Shown piece after piece: positions 1-7,260 of a DNA stretch of 64,000 nucleotides. The notes under the pieces were generated by a model that worked only from the letters and a program-made list of their open reading frames with translations, had not been told where the DNA came from and did no database searches. A program made the translations under genes and the position numbers. The DNA is taken from positions 1-64,000 of the forward strand of contig JAHDBN010000012.1 in NCBI GenBank assembly GCA_020630335.1, read 5' to 3'. Position 1 is the stretch's first letter. Each line of letters begins with the position of its first letter. The stretch is from Bacteriovoracaceae bacterium. Lineage in GTDB: Bacteria; Bdellovibrionota; Bacteriovoracia; Bacteriovoracales; Bacteriovoracaceae.

Positions 1-90
1 TGTAAATATGTGAATATTCTTTGGCAGATCAATTTGTAATCATATTCTTATTATAGATTTAGAATTCAAAAAGAGAAGATTTTGAAATGG

Positions 91-99
91 TGTTAAAAT
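91..99 (+). promoter_or_regulatory. Putative extended -10 promoter of the LysM operon
   Basis: TG-T-TAAAAT matches an extended -10 element (five of six bases of TATAAT plus the TG). It lies about 29 nt before the ATG at 128. No good -35 is visible, as expected for the extended -10 class. It would serve the envelope genes that follow. Assigned by eye only. Confidence 0.35.
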
Positions 100-127
100 A
101 GAGTTGTTCAATCAGGAGGACAACAAT

Positions 128-814
128 ATGCGAGCACTTATGCTGGTTACAGGTATTTTATTACCTTTATTTTCAATGTCAGAAGAGATTAATTTAACAA
201 AAAAAGATAAAGAAAATCTTTATAAATATGATCATGTTTTTAATAGAAATGTTCAAAATGTAAGAGAGATTGCAAGTATTGATGATCCTAATTTAAGGAA
301 GGATGGATATATGGGAATAAAAGCAAATCCTATAGCACATTCTTGTTGGTCTAATGAGTTCAAAGTTTGTAATACTATTTCTAGAGGCTTTAGCGCTAGC
401 AGGGCCCTACATTTAAAATCGACTCCTTACATCCAACTTGATATGAACAGACAGGGAAATATCATGTATTTTTTAAGATCGTGTGATACGCCAGAATCTC
501 TTTCTAAGTTTATCTACGGTGATGAGAGCTTAGCTTATGAATTAAAGAAGCTTAATCCAGGGAACTGGGAGCCTGGAAAATTAATTTATTTAAGATCACC
601 AAAATCAACTGAACGATACAAAAAATATTTTTATCAAGAGCATGTTCCAATTAGTAAATCATACACTGTTAAAGAAGGTGAAAACTTAGCATCTATTGCA
701 AGTCATGTTTATGGAGATGCAAGAAGTTGGAAAGAATTAGCATTTAGAAACAATATCCTAAATCCAGATCAACTCAGAGCAGGACAAAAATTGTTACTTG
801 AATATAAAGAATAA
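128..814 (+). CDS. Secreted LysM-domain protein
   Basis: A 228-residue exported protein with a hydrophobic signal sequence (MRALMLVTGILLPLFSMS). The C-terminal ~50 residues form a clear LysM domain (SYTVKEGENLASIASHVYG...NPDQLRAGQKLLL), a peptidoglycan-binding fold. A second, degenerate LysM-like stretch precedes it (CDTPESLSKFIYGDES...LNPGNWEPGKLIYL). The ATG at 128 is preferred because AGGAGGA lies 7 nt upstream; an in-frame TTG at 104 would place that ribosome site inside the gene. It probably sits in the periplasm bound to the cell wall. It heads a closely spaced run with the next two envelope genes. No catalytic domain is visible. Confidence 0.85.
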   Translation: MRALMLVTGILLPLFSMSEEINLTKKDKENLYKYDHVFNRNVQNVREIASIDDPNLRKDGYMGIKANPIAHSCWSNEFKVCNTISRGFSASRALHLKSTPYIQLDMNRQGNIMYFLRSCDTPESLSKFIYGDESLAYELKKLNPGNWEPGKLIYLRSPKSTERYKKYFYQEHVPISKSYTVKEGENLASIASHVYGDARSWKELAFRNNILNPDQLRAGQKLLLEYKE

Positions 815-823
815 GGAGAGAGA

Positions 824-1837
824 ATGAAAAAGTTATGTTGTACGTTTGTTATTTTATTTGTTTCAACTCAAGTTTTTACTCAAGAGTTGAGAAAAAAAGT
901 TGCAGAAGCACCAAAAGCTGAATTTTCAGCAAAAAAAACGGAAGTATCCAGAGTCGCAAAAGATGTAAAATTTGAAGAAAAGCCAAAAGCAGAGGTGAAA
1001 GTTATACCTAGAGCAAAGTTTGAAGTTAAAAAGGTATTGGCACCAAGAGCACCCAAACTTCTAATAAAATCATCTTATCAATCTAAAGAGCTTGAAAAAA
1101 GCTCTAGCGAATTAGAAGCTAAGAAAAAAATTGTTTTAAGTGAAAGAAAAGTTGCAGCTCCAAAGTATAAACTAGAAAAAAGGAAAGTTGCTTATAAGGA
1201 AAAAAAGCTAGAAAAGAAAGTCAAGATCAAGGTTCGTCCAGAGGTGATTGAGCCTGAAGTGGCTGATCCAAAAATTGATGTTTTTCCTCAAACGAGAGGA
1301 ATTGCAAGTATAGAAGATGTTGATTCTAAGATTAGTTATGTCAAAATTATAGATCCTTTAAAGCCTAAAAAAACTTATGGATCTCCGGCTTTATGTCTAA
1401 ATGATTGTGGAGATAAAGGATCTAAAACTGCGGCCTTTGCTAATAATAAAGATATTTCAGAGTACAATAAACTCGTTGGCTCAAAATCTAAGATAAATAA
1501 AGTTTCTCATTTAGATGAAATAGAAAACGAAATTGTTTACTCACATCTTTATAATCTTGTTTATGCGAAAAGTATTAATGAGGGAGCTGATAGTTTAGCT
1601 TTTTTATTAAATAATTTTAAAGCAAGATCGAGCAGTGGTTCAGACCTAAGTGAAGGAAAAAAAGCTTTATTGCTCAAAACAGCTGGATTAATGCATGATT
1701 TAGATGAGAAGAAAGCTTTAGAGTTTATGAAAACATATTCTCAGTTAATAAATAAATTTGATCAAAAAGATCTTCAAAGTCCAGATCCGACACTTTTAGC
1801 ATATAGGTATTTATTAAAGGAAATAGGTATCATATAA
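824..1837 (+). CDS. Secreted Lys/Glu-rich protein of unknown function
   Basis: A 337-residue protein with a signal peptide (MKKLCCTFVILFVSTQVFTQ). Residues ~20-150 are low-complexity and dominated by Lys, Glu, Ala, Val and Pro, with loosely repeated units such as APKAEF, PKAEVKV and APKYKLEKRKV. This is probably an extended, charged spacer. The C-terminal half is more globular and helical, with one CLNDCG cysteine pair. It starts 9 nt after the LysM gene behind AAGGAGAG, so the two are probably co-transcribed. The charged segment could span or bind the wall or envelope; that is inference. No family recognised. Confidence 0.7.
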   Translation: MKKLCCTFVILFVSTQVFTQELRKKVAEAPKAEFSAKKTEVSRVAKDVKFEEKPKAEVKVIPRAKFEVKKVLAPRAPKLLIKSSYQSKELEKSSSELEAKKKIVLSERKVAAPKYKLEKRKVAYKEKKLEKKVKIKVRPEVIEPEVADPKIDVFPQTRGIASIEDVDSKISYVKIIDPLKPKKTYGSPALCLNDCGDKGSKTAAFANNKDISEYNKLVGSKSKINKVSHLDEIENEIVYSHLYNLVYAKSINEGADSLAFLLNNFKARSSSGSDLSEGKKALLLKTAGLMHDLDEKKALEFMKTYSQLINKFDQKDLQSPDPTLLAYRYLLKEIGII

Positions 1838-1844
1838 TTTTCTA

Positions 1845-2645
1845 ATGAAAATACTTCTACTTTTAACGGGACTGAGTGTTTATGCTCAGTCTCCAATTCA
1901 AAACCAACTCAATAACCTTAAAGATAATTCATCAAGAGAAGATTTAAAAAAGTTTTATCTCGGTGATTTTGAAGAAAAAGATCATGATCAGAAAAGCCCT
2001 GGAATAAGTTTTACGACTCCTACTGGATATGCATCTAGTTGGAGACAATATTTTGCAGGTGTAGGATTTGTTGATAGGGGAAGATATGGAACTAAATTTG
2101 ATGGAGGAATTGGAGCCGGACTTGGTTTTGGAAATCCATATAAATCAATAGGAGGCTCTGTCTTTGTAGGATATGGATCTATTCTTACTGATCCTTTTTC
2201 ATCTGGAAGTTTAAGTTTAAGCATTGGAAGAGTTATAAAAAATACTTGGTCAGTTTCAATCGGAGTAAATGATTTAGTAAGTTGGGGAGATAATAAAATT
2301 GAACCTTCCTCAGTCTATTTGGCTACTTCAAATATTTTTAGACTCAAAAAAAACGAAGGTTTTTTAAGTTACCTTGCACTTACGTTAGGTGCTGGTAATG
2401 GGTATTTTTTAAAAGAAGAGAATGTTTTAAAGAATAAAGGAATTAGTGTTTTTGGAAGTTTAGGAGTTCCGCTATTTTCTTCTTTAAACTGGGTTAGTTC
2501 ATGGAATGGGCAAAATCTAGATTCTGGGCTTTCTTATGCTTTAACCAAAAATATAACTGTTAACGGTGGTTTACTTGATATTTTAGATACTCCAGGAGAT
2601 GGAATTAGATATCTTTTTAGCATTGGATTTGGATCAAGTTTCTAA
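1845..2645 (+). CDS. Predicted outer-membrane beta-barrel protein
   Basis: A 266-residue exported protein with a short signal sequence (MKILLLLTGLSVYAQS). After ~45 polar residues the chain is rich in Gly, aromatic and alternating hydrophobic residues (GGIGAGLGFGNPYKSIGG, FVGYGSI, LSIGRVI) and ends in ...FSIGFGSSF. A strand-rich body with a C-terminal Phe is typical of barrel proteins inserted by the Bam machinery. It follows the Lys-rich protein by 7 nt and is likely the third gene of the same operon. The specific porin or assembly role is unknown. Confidence 0.65.
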   Translation: MKILLLLTGLSVYAQSPIQNQLNNLKDNSSREDLKKFYLGDFEEKDHDQKSPGISFTTPTGYASSWRQYFAGVGFVDRGRYGTKFDGGIGAGLGFGNPYKSIGGSVFVGYGSILTDPFSSGSLSLSIGRVIKNTWSVSIGVNDLVSWGDNKIEPSSVYLATSNIFRLKKNEGFLSYLALTLGAGNGYFLKEENVLKNKGISVFGSLGVPLFSSLNWVSSWNGQNLDSGLSYALTKNITVNGGLLDILDTPGDGIRYLFSIGFGSSF

Positions 2646-2776
2646 TTTTATATTAGGAAATATTCGCTATAATCTTTCAGTAAATGTAATAAGTAATAAT
2701 CATAAGTTTTGTCTAAAGATATTCTAAACTAATTCCGATATTTATAAGTATTTCAAAAACAGGAGGATAGTAGTTT

Positions 2777-3445
2777 ATGAAATTTTTTAAGTATCTAGTA
2801 ATTTTATTAATGTGTTTTTCTTTTGAAGTTCTTGCTAAAGGAAAAAGAGGTGGGAAGCCTGAATGGGCCGGAAAAGGTAAATCAAAAGAGCATAGAGGGA
2901 AAGGGAAGAGTAAGGATAAGCAAAAGGGAAAAGGCCGATACAAAAAAGAGTGTAAGGCTGAATTTTTCAAAGAATTAGAGGCGGCGAAACAAGAGTTCAA
3001 AGCAGAAAAAGAGAAGCTTAAGTCTTTACCTGAAGAAGAGAGAGAAAGAAGAAGTGAAGAACTTGAGAGAGTTAAAGATCAAAGAATTGAAGCTGCAGAA
3101 GCAAGAAAGGATGAAGCTTGTGGAAAAGATGATGACGATGATGACGATGATGATGATGATGATGATGAGAAGAAAAAGAAAAAAGCTAAAAAAGAAAAAA
3201 GAGGTGGTAAGCCCGATCATGCAGGAAAAAGTGGAAAGCCGGATAAAAGTGTAAAGAAAGGTGGCAAGCCAGATCATGTTGGCAAAGGTGGCAAACCTGA
3301 TCACATAAATGAAAAATCAAATAAAGATTTAGAGAAAAATTCTAGAGAAAATGCTAATCTTGGACAGGCTCAAGAAAAAGTTCAAGCGAATGAAAAAGCA
3401 CAAGAAAAGTCTAAAGGATTCTTTTCTAGATTATTTGGATGGTAA
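2777..3445 (+). CDS. Secreted highly charged protein with GKPDH repeats and an Asp run
   Basis: A 222-residue protein with a signal peptide (MKFFKYLVILLMCFSFEVLAK) and a ribosome site AGGAGG 10 nt before the ATG. The mature chain is extremely hydrophilic. It has a Gly-Lys-rich start with GGKPEWAGKGK, a Glu/Lys/Arg helix (~60-115) holding two cysteines, 13 consecutive Asp, a Lys block, then GGKPDHAGK-type repeats (GGKPDHAGK, GKPDKS, GGKPDHVGK, GGKPDHINE) and a hydrophobic tail FFSRLFGW. The Asp run could bind cations and the Gly/Lys/His repeats could bind anionic polymers; both are inference. No known family recognised. A short-lipoprotein gene follows 3 nt downstream. Confidence 0.7.
   Translation: MKFFKYLVILLMCFSFEVLAKGKRGGKPEWAGKGKSKEHRGKGKSKDKQKGKGRYKKECKAEFFKELEAAKQEFKAEKEKLKSLPEEERERRSEELERVKDQRIEAAEARKDEACGKDDDDDDDDDDDDDEKKKKKAKKEKRGGKPDHAGKSGKPDKSVKKGGKPDHVGKGGKPDHINEKSNKDLEKNSRENANLGQAQEKVQANEKAQEKSKGFFSRLFGW
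3128..3166 (+). repeat. In-frame GAT/GAC trinucleotide repeat
   Basis: Thirteen consecutive Asp codons (eleven GAT, two GAC) inside the GKPDH-repeat gene, with the last seven uninterrupted GAT. Such tracts change length by replication slippage. The reading frame would be kept because the unit is three bases. Confidence 0.9.
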
Positions 3446-3448
3446 AAT

Positions 3449-3889
3449 ATGCATAAATTCTTTACTACTCTTTTACTACTCCTAATATTTAGTTGTGGAG
3501 GCAGCACAAATGTCATTACAGATTTTAATGAAGGAGGACTTGCTGAAAGTCCTCCTTCTAAAGATAAATGCAATGAATTTTTTAGTTCAAAACTTGATGA
3601 AATAGATTTATCAGATGTGAGGACTATCCATAATTTTGATGAATTAGAGGTCGATAATTTTAGATGTTCTAATGATGAGTTTATAATTTGTCATGTACCT
3701 TCTGGCAATGTAGATAATTCTCATTTTATAGAAGTTGGGGATAGCATTAGTTCAATAGAATCTCATTTCAGAGAAGTATATTTGATTAATGAAGAAGTTC
3801 ATCGATCATACTTATTAAGATGTAGCGTGTATGATTCTCTTCCCAAAATTCAAAATGTAAGGCCTTGTTCTATAATTTGCGATGAATGA
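3449..3889 (+). CDS. Small lipoprotein of unknown function
   Basis: A 146-residue protein with a lipoprotein signal (MHKFFTTLLLLLIFSCGG, lipobox FSC), so probably lipid-anchored in the envelope. The mature part contains several cysteines (near DKCNEF, FRCSN, IICHVP, LRCSV and the end RPCSIICDE), suggesting disulfides in the periplasm. It begins 3 nt after the charged-repeat gene and is probably co-transcribed with it. It converges on the CsoR operon, whose last gene ends 2 nt away on the other strand. No family recognised. Confidence 0.65.
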   Translation: MHKFFTTLLLLLIFSCGGSTNVITDFNEGGLAESPPSKDKCNEFFSSKLDEIDLSDVRTIHNFDELEVDNFRCSNDEFIICHVPSGNVDNSHFIEVGDSISSIESHFREVYLINEEVHRSYLLRCSVYDSLPKIQNVRPCSIICDE

Positions 3890-3890
3890 A

Positions 3891-4160
3891 TTATTTGATT
3901 CTTGTTTTAAATATATTCACTAATTCTTCTGTCTTCTCTTTTGCGCCTTTACCTGTCTTATAAGCATTTTTAACACAATGGTTTATATGTTTTTCCAATA
4001 GATTAGTTTCAAGAGAGCGAACTGCGGAATTAACTGCTTTGGTTTGAATAAGAATTTTGGGACAATATTCTCCCGATTCTATCATTCTTTTCACTCCTTC
4101 AAGCTGTCCGATGATTCTATTTATTCTTTTTATCTGATCTGAATGACTTGGGTTACCCAT
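3891..4160 (-). CDS. csoR: CsoR-family metal-sensing repressor
   Basis: An 89-residue all-helical repressor of the CsoR/RcnR family (DUF156). The family hallmark QIKRINRIIGQLEGVKRMI is present. The ligand set is C33, H58 and C62 with the spacing of copper-sensing CsoR (Cys-25-His-4-Cys), as in KHINHC. Persulfide sensors of the CstR type lack this His, so the sequence points to Cu(I) or another thiophilic metal. It overlaps the MerT-like gene by 8 nt at the end of a four-gene leftward operon, an arrangement that implies autoregulation through the operator at 5497-5519. Family assignment is firm. The inducer is inferred: copper, mercury and persulfide are all possible. Confidence 0.9.
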   Translation of the reverse strand: MGNPSHSDQIKRINRIIGQLEGVKRMIESGEYCPKILIQTKAVNSAVRSLETNLLEKHINHCVKNAYKTGKGAKEKTEELVNIFKTRIK

Positions 4161-4521
4161 AAATTATCCTTGGAATTATATAAGAAAATGCTAGTCCAAC
4201 TAAATAAGTGATTACTGATATCCAAAAAATATATAGAGATATTCCTTTAGATTTTTGGCATGCATCACGTTTTGCTTCATCAATAGGGCAGGATCTTTTC
4301 TCTGCTTGTTTCATAAAATAGTATGAAAGTATCAACAAAAACCCTGTTAAAACAAAGAGTATTTCCTTTCTTTTTGTTAGCCAAATAATTTGAGGAAATG
4401 TTGCTGTTAAGCTTGCAAACGTTGCCCCCATGCCAAGAGTTACGAGGGTTACTGGTAAAGCACAACAAAGTAATGTGCTAAGAGAACCAAACAAAGAAAA
4501 GAAGTTTAAGATTCTATTCAT
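4153..4521 (-). CDS. MerT-like inner-membrane metal transport protein
   Basis: A 122-residue membrane protein laid out like mercuric transporter MerT. The first transmembrane segment carries a vicinal pair (C19 C20 in STLLCCALP). A second segment is followed by a loop with two cysteines (C78 and C88), and a third segment ends in FSYIIPRIIYG, similar to the FPYVMPFFY ending of MerT. In MerT these cysteine pairs relay Hg(II) from periplasmic MerP inward. Here the gene follows a MerP-like protein by 1 nt but no mercuric reductase lies nearby, so another thiophilic metal, or a sulfur-related role, is possible. Part of the CsoR operon. Confidence 0.75.
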   Translation of the reverse strand: MNRILNFFSLFGSLSTLLCCALPVTLVTLGMGATFASLTATFPQIIWLTKRKEILFVLTGFLLILSYYFMKQAEKRSCPIDEAKRDACQKSKGISLYIFWISVITYLVGLAFSYIIPRIIYG

Positions 4522-4522
4522 T

Positions 4523-4861
4523 TTATTTCTTTATTTTAATATCTCTCTTTGGAACTTCTAACTTTTTAGGCTTTAAAGTTTCGATCTTTGCTACTCTAAT
4601 AATCTTTTCAGCATTGTACCCAGCATTTTGTACTCTTTTTTTGATATCTTCATCAGTTAAAACTTCTTTTGTATTAACCGTTACAATTTTTTTATCTAAG
4701 TCTACTGAAACATCTTTTTCAGCATCTATAACCGCAGATTTAAATTGTTTTTGCATTCCTTGAACGCACATCTGGCAAACCATCCCGGGAACGTGGACTT
4801 TTATCTCTTCTGCAAACAAAGATACAGAAGCAAATAGTAAAGTTAATAAGAGTTTTTTCAT
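4523..4861 (-). CDS. Periplasmic HMA-domain (MerP-like) metal-binding protein
   Basis: A 112-residue protein with a signal peptide (MKKLLLTLLFASVSLFAEE) and one heavy-metal-associated domain. The metal site is GMVCQMC (C29, C32) in the usual loop after the first strand. A ~20-residue Lys-rich tail (LKPKKLEVPKRDIKIKK) extends beyond the domain. It would carry a soft metal ion in the periplasm and pass it to the MerT-like protein encoded next. A strong AAGGAGA site precedes the ATG, 9 nt after the outer-membrane gene. Metal identity cannot be told from sequence. Confidence 0.85.
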   Translation of the reverse strand: MKKLLLTLLFASVSLFAEEIKVHVPGMVCQMCVQGMQKQFKSAVIDAEKDVSVDLDKKIVTVNTKEVLTDEDIKKRVQNAGYNAEKIIRVAKIETLKPKKLEVPKRDIKIKK

Positions 4862-4870
4862 ATTATCTCC

Positions 4871-5488
4871 TTAAAAGTGAACCATGAGAGTCAAGAAATA
4901 ATCTCCTTTGAGATTTGCTCCTGTTTCCCATAAAACGTTTTTATAAAAAAATCTAATCATCGGAGTGAAGACTGGATTTTTATTGTTTTCTTTAAAGTAT
5001 TCGAATTGTCCAATTAGCCAGGTTTGAAGAGTGTTCATGCCTGCTATGTAGGGAGCTAGGCCGTATCTTGCAGTGTATTTCATTTTGACGTCATCATTAT
5101 AATAGTAGGCCATAGCACTTGCAGCGGTGTAGTGTTTTCTTGATTCCCAATCTCCCATAAGCATTGCATGTCCAGCAAAACCATCTGTCTGATCATCTGA
5201 GTAATATCCACCATGGATTGCTCCATAGAGATTTCCTTGAGAATCTTTTGAAAGCCATCTTTTAAATAGATAATTAAAACCAAAAGTATAATCTCTATAG
5301 TTATTAAGATTTTTAAACCAAGTAGAGTTTACTTCTAAAGAGTATTTTGGATGAGGCGTATAGGATACTCTTAATGTATTCATGTCAGGTGCTAAATTGG
5401 CCCAATAAACCCAACCATCTTTGTAGATGACAGGATGGGAGAAAGTATAAAAAGATATGATAAATAATAAGCTTAGAGCTTTTTTCAT
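4871..5488 (-). CDS. Predicted outer-membrane protein heading the CsoR/Mer-type operon
   Basis: A 205-residue protein with a signal peptide (MKKALSLLFIISFYTFSHP). It is rich in Tyr, Trp, Phe and Gly with alternating strands and ends in LTLMVHF, an outer-membrane-type C-terminus. It is the first gene of the leftward operon with the MerP-like, MerT-like and CsoR genes. The context suggests a surface step in metal handling, but no family was recognised. There is no ribosome site before the ATG. A TATAAT box ends 6 nt upstream, so the mRNA may begin at the start codon. Confidence 0.7.
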   Translation of the reverse strand: MKKALSLLFIISFYTFSHPVIYKDGWVYWANLAPDMNTLRVSYTPHPKYSLEVNSTWFKNLNNYRDYTFGFNYLFKRWLSKDSQGNLYGAIHGGYYSDDQTDGFAGHAMLMGDWESRKHYTAASAMAYYYNDDVKMKYTARYGLAPYIAGMNTLQTWLIGQFEYFKENNKNPVFTPMIRFFYKNVLWETGANLKGDYFLTLMVHF

Positions 5489-5494
5489 ATTGAT

Positions 5495-5500
5495 ATTATA
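5495..5500 (-). promoter_or_regulatory. -10 box of the leftward CsoR/Mer-type operon
   Basis: On the minus strand a perfect TATAAT occupies 5500-5495, with TTGCAT as candidate -35 at 5523-5518 and a 17-bp spacer. Only 6 nt separate the box from the ATG at 5488. Transcription would then start at or next to the start codon, giving a leaderless mRNA. Confidence 0.6.
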
Positions 5501-5519
5501 TACGGGGTAGGGGTATAAT
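5497..5519. promoter_or_regulatory. Putative CsoR-family operator
   Basis: The core TAC-GGGG-TA-GGGG-TA is flanked by A/T-rich, roughly symmetric TATA arms. It resembles CsoR/RcnR-type operators, in which a G-run sits between TAC-like and GTA-like half sites. It occupies the spacer of both divergent promoters, so bound repressor would block both directions. The linked csoR gene at 3891-4160 is the obvious candidate regulator. The match is by eye. Confidence 0.55.
5514..5519 (+). promoter_or_regulatory. -10 box of the rightward persulfide dioxygenase operon
   Basis: A perfect TATAAT with a -35-like TTGATA at 5490-5495 and an 18-bp spacer. The box ends 6 nt before the ATG at 5526. No ribosome-binding sequence fits in between, so a leaderless transcript is predicted, mirroring the leftward promoter. 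Confidence 0.6.
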
Positions 5520-5525
5520 GCAAGT

Positions 5526-6386
5526 ATGTTAGATTTACGTCATTTCTTCGATAAAGAAACTTATACTTTAACTTATCTTGTTTATGATAAAGATTCACTA
5601 GATTGTATTTTAATTGATCCTGTATGGAATTATGATCAATCTTCTTCAACAGTATCAGAGAGGTCAGTCAATGAAGTTTTAGGTTTTATTGATAAGAATA
5701 GTCTTAGGCTTCAGTTAGTTTTAGAAACGCATGCACACGCAGATCATCTAAGTGGTGCTCAAGTTCTAAAAAAGAAATTTCCCGAAATCAAGATAGGCAT
5801 TGGAAAAAGAATTATTGAAGTCCAAAAAACTTTTAAAGAAATATTTAACTTACCTGACCTTAATTCGAGTGGAGCCCAATTTGATCTCTTGTTTGATGAT
5901 AATGAAGAAATTAAAGCAGGCAGTATTAATATTAAATGTATATTTACTCCTGGGCATACTCCAGCATGTGCCAGTTATCTAATTGATGATATGCTTTTTG
6001 TGGGAGATGCATTATTTATGCCTGATTATGGAACTGGTAGATGTGACTTCCCACTTGGTTCATCTTCAGACTTGTATGAATCGATAACGAAAAAAATATT
6101 CACCCTACCAGATGAAACAAAAATTTATACTTGCCATGATTATTTACCCAATGGAAGAGAATTAAGATTTCAAACGACAGTTGCTGAATGTAAAAAGAAT
6201 AATATTCAGCTTAATCAAAGCACTAGCAAAAGAGAATATGTAGAGTTTAGAAATAAACGTGATGCTATGCTGAAAACTCCAAAGTTATTATTACCAAGTA
6301 TCCAAGTAAATATAAATGGTGGTAATTTGCCAAATGTTGAAGAAAACAATGTTTCGTATCTAAAAATTCCAGTGAGGTCTAAATGA
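5526..6386 (+). CDS. ETHE1-type persulfide dioxygenase (MBL fold)
   Basis: A 286-residue metallo-beta-lactamase-fold enzyme. The metal motif THAHADH is present (H69, H71, D73, H74), followed by GHTPACASYLI, a metal-bridging VGDALF and GTGRCDFPLGSS, which corresponds to the glutathione-persulfide dioxygenase signature. ETHE1-like enzymes use one mononuclear iron to oxidise glutathione persulfide to sulfite in the cytoplasm. There is no fused rhodanese domain. It overlaps the first YeeE-like gene by 4 nt, a common pairing in sulfide/persulfide detoxification operons. It is expressed divergently from the CsoR/Mer-type operon through the shared control region. A glyoxalase-II-like activity is less likely. 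Confidence 0.85.
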   Translation: MLDLRHFFDKETYTLTYLVYDKDSLDCILIDPVWNYDQSSSTVSERSVNEVLGFIDKNSLRLQLVLETHAHADHLSGAQVLKKKFPEIKIGIGKRIIEVQKTFKEIFNLPDLNSSGAQFDLLFDDNEEIKAGSINIKCIFTPGHTPACASYLIDDMLFVGDALFMPDYGTGRCDFPLGSSSDLYESITKKIFTLPDETKIYTCHDYLPNGRELRFQTTVAECKKNNIQLNQSTSKREYVEFRNKRDAMLKTPKLLLPSIQVNINGGNLPNVEENNVSYLKIPVRSK

Positions 6387-6793
6387 GTCAATTCGTTAAT
6401 CAATTAATTGGAGGAATAGTTATCGGAATCTCTAGTTCAATGATGCTTTATTTTTTAGGAAGAATAACGGGCATTAGTGGAATTTGTGCGAATATATTAA
6501 ATTTAAAATTCAAAGACAATGATTGGAGAATTTTCTTTATTTTGGGTCTGATTCTTGGTGGTTTTTTTATGAAGTATTTCAATCCAAGTTACTTTAATTT
6601 TGAGATTAAAGGATCAGCCTTTCAAATGATTTTTGCTGGATTGCTTGTGGGGTTTGGAACTCGCTTAGGTTCTGGATGCACTTCTGGGCGAGGAGTTTGT
6701 GGGATTCCAAGACTTTCTAAAAGATCAATAATTGCGACATTGATTTTTATGTTTTCAGGAATTGTAACTGTTACTCTGATGAGGTTAATATGA
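6383..6793 (+). CDS. YeeE/YedE-family sulfur transporter, first half
   Basis: A 136-residue protein with about four transmembrane segments and the DUF395 signature GSGCTSGRGVCGI, whose cysteines in YeeE relay thiosulfate or related sulfur species through the membrane. It overlaps the persulfide dioxygenase by 4 nt and the second half-transporter by 4 nt, so the three are surely co-expressed. Split YeeE/YedE pairs of this size (PmpA/PmpB type) are common beside persulfide dioxygenases. The substrate (thiosulfate, sulfite or persulfide sulfur) is inferred. Confidence 0.85.
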   Translation: MSQFVNQLIGGIVIGISSSMMLYFLGRITGISGICANILNLKFKDNDWRIFFILGLILGGFFMKYFNPSYFNFEIKGSAFQMIFAGLLVGFGTRLGSGCTSGRGVCGIPRLSKRSIIATLIFMFSGIVTVTLMRLI

Positions 6794-7209
6794 GAAATAT
6801 TATAAGTTTAATATCTGGGTTCATCTTTTCTCTAGGGCTTATTATTTCTCAAATGATTAACCCTGAAAAAGTTCAAGGATTTTTAGATGTATTTGGTAGT
6901 TGGGATGTCTCTTTAATGTTTGTGATGGGCGCAGCTGTAGGGATAAATCTAGTTTTATTTCCAGTTATTATTAAAAGAGGACCTTGCTTAAACGATCATT
7001 TTACTCTTTCATTGAGTTCTAAGGTTGATCTTAACTTATTACTAGGATCAATATTGTTTGGGGTAGGCTGGGGGGTTAGTGGTATTTGTCCGGGACCAGC
7101 TCTTGTCAATTTAGTTAAGTTTGATTCAAAAATGGTTTTGTTTGTATCTTCGATGTTTTTTGGGATGTTGGTTTTCTCAAAACAAAACTTTTTTAAAGAA
7201 AATATTTAA
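6790..7209 (+). CDS. YeeE/YedE-family sulfur transporter, second half
   Basis: A 139-residue membrane protein with roughly four helices and the partner DUF395 signature FGVGWGVSGICPGPALVNL, with a single Cys in the pore-like motif. It begins with a 4-nt overlap after the first half and likely forms one transporter with it. It ends the rightward persulfide operon. About 50 nt of A/T-rich DNA follow, with a weak 7-bp hairpin (7225-7248). Confidence 0.85.
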   Translation: MRNIISLISGFIFSLGLIISQMINPEKVQGFLDVFGSWDVSLMFVMGAAVGINLVLFPVIIKRGPCLNDHFTLSLSSKVDLNLLLGSILFGVGWGVSGICPGPALVNLVKFDSKMVLFVSSMFFGMLVFSKQNFFKENI

Positions 7210-7260
7210 ATTTATTATGCTTGTGAATAATCCGTTATAGAATTATTCTATTATTATATA

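Noticed and set aside
3026..3304. Antisense reading frame opposite the Asp/Lys-rich gene
   Set aside because: It is a low-complexity complement of the charged repeats (poly-Ile/Phe/Ser) with no ribosome site.
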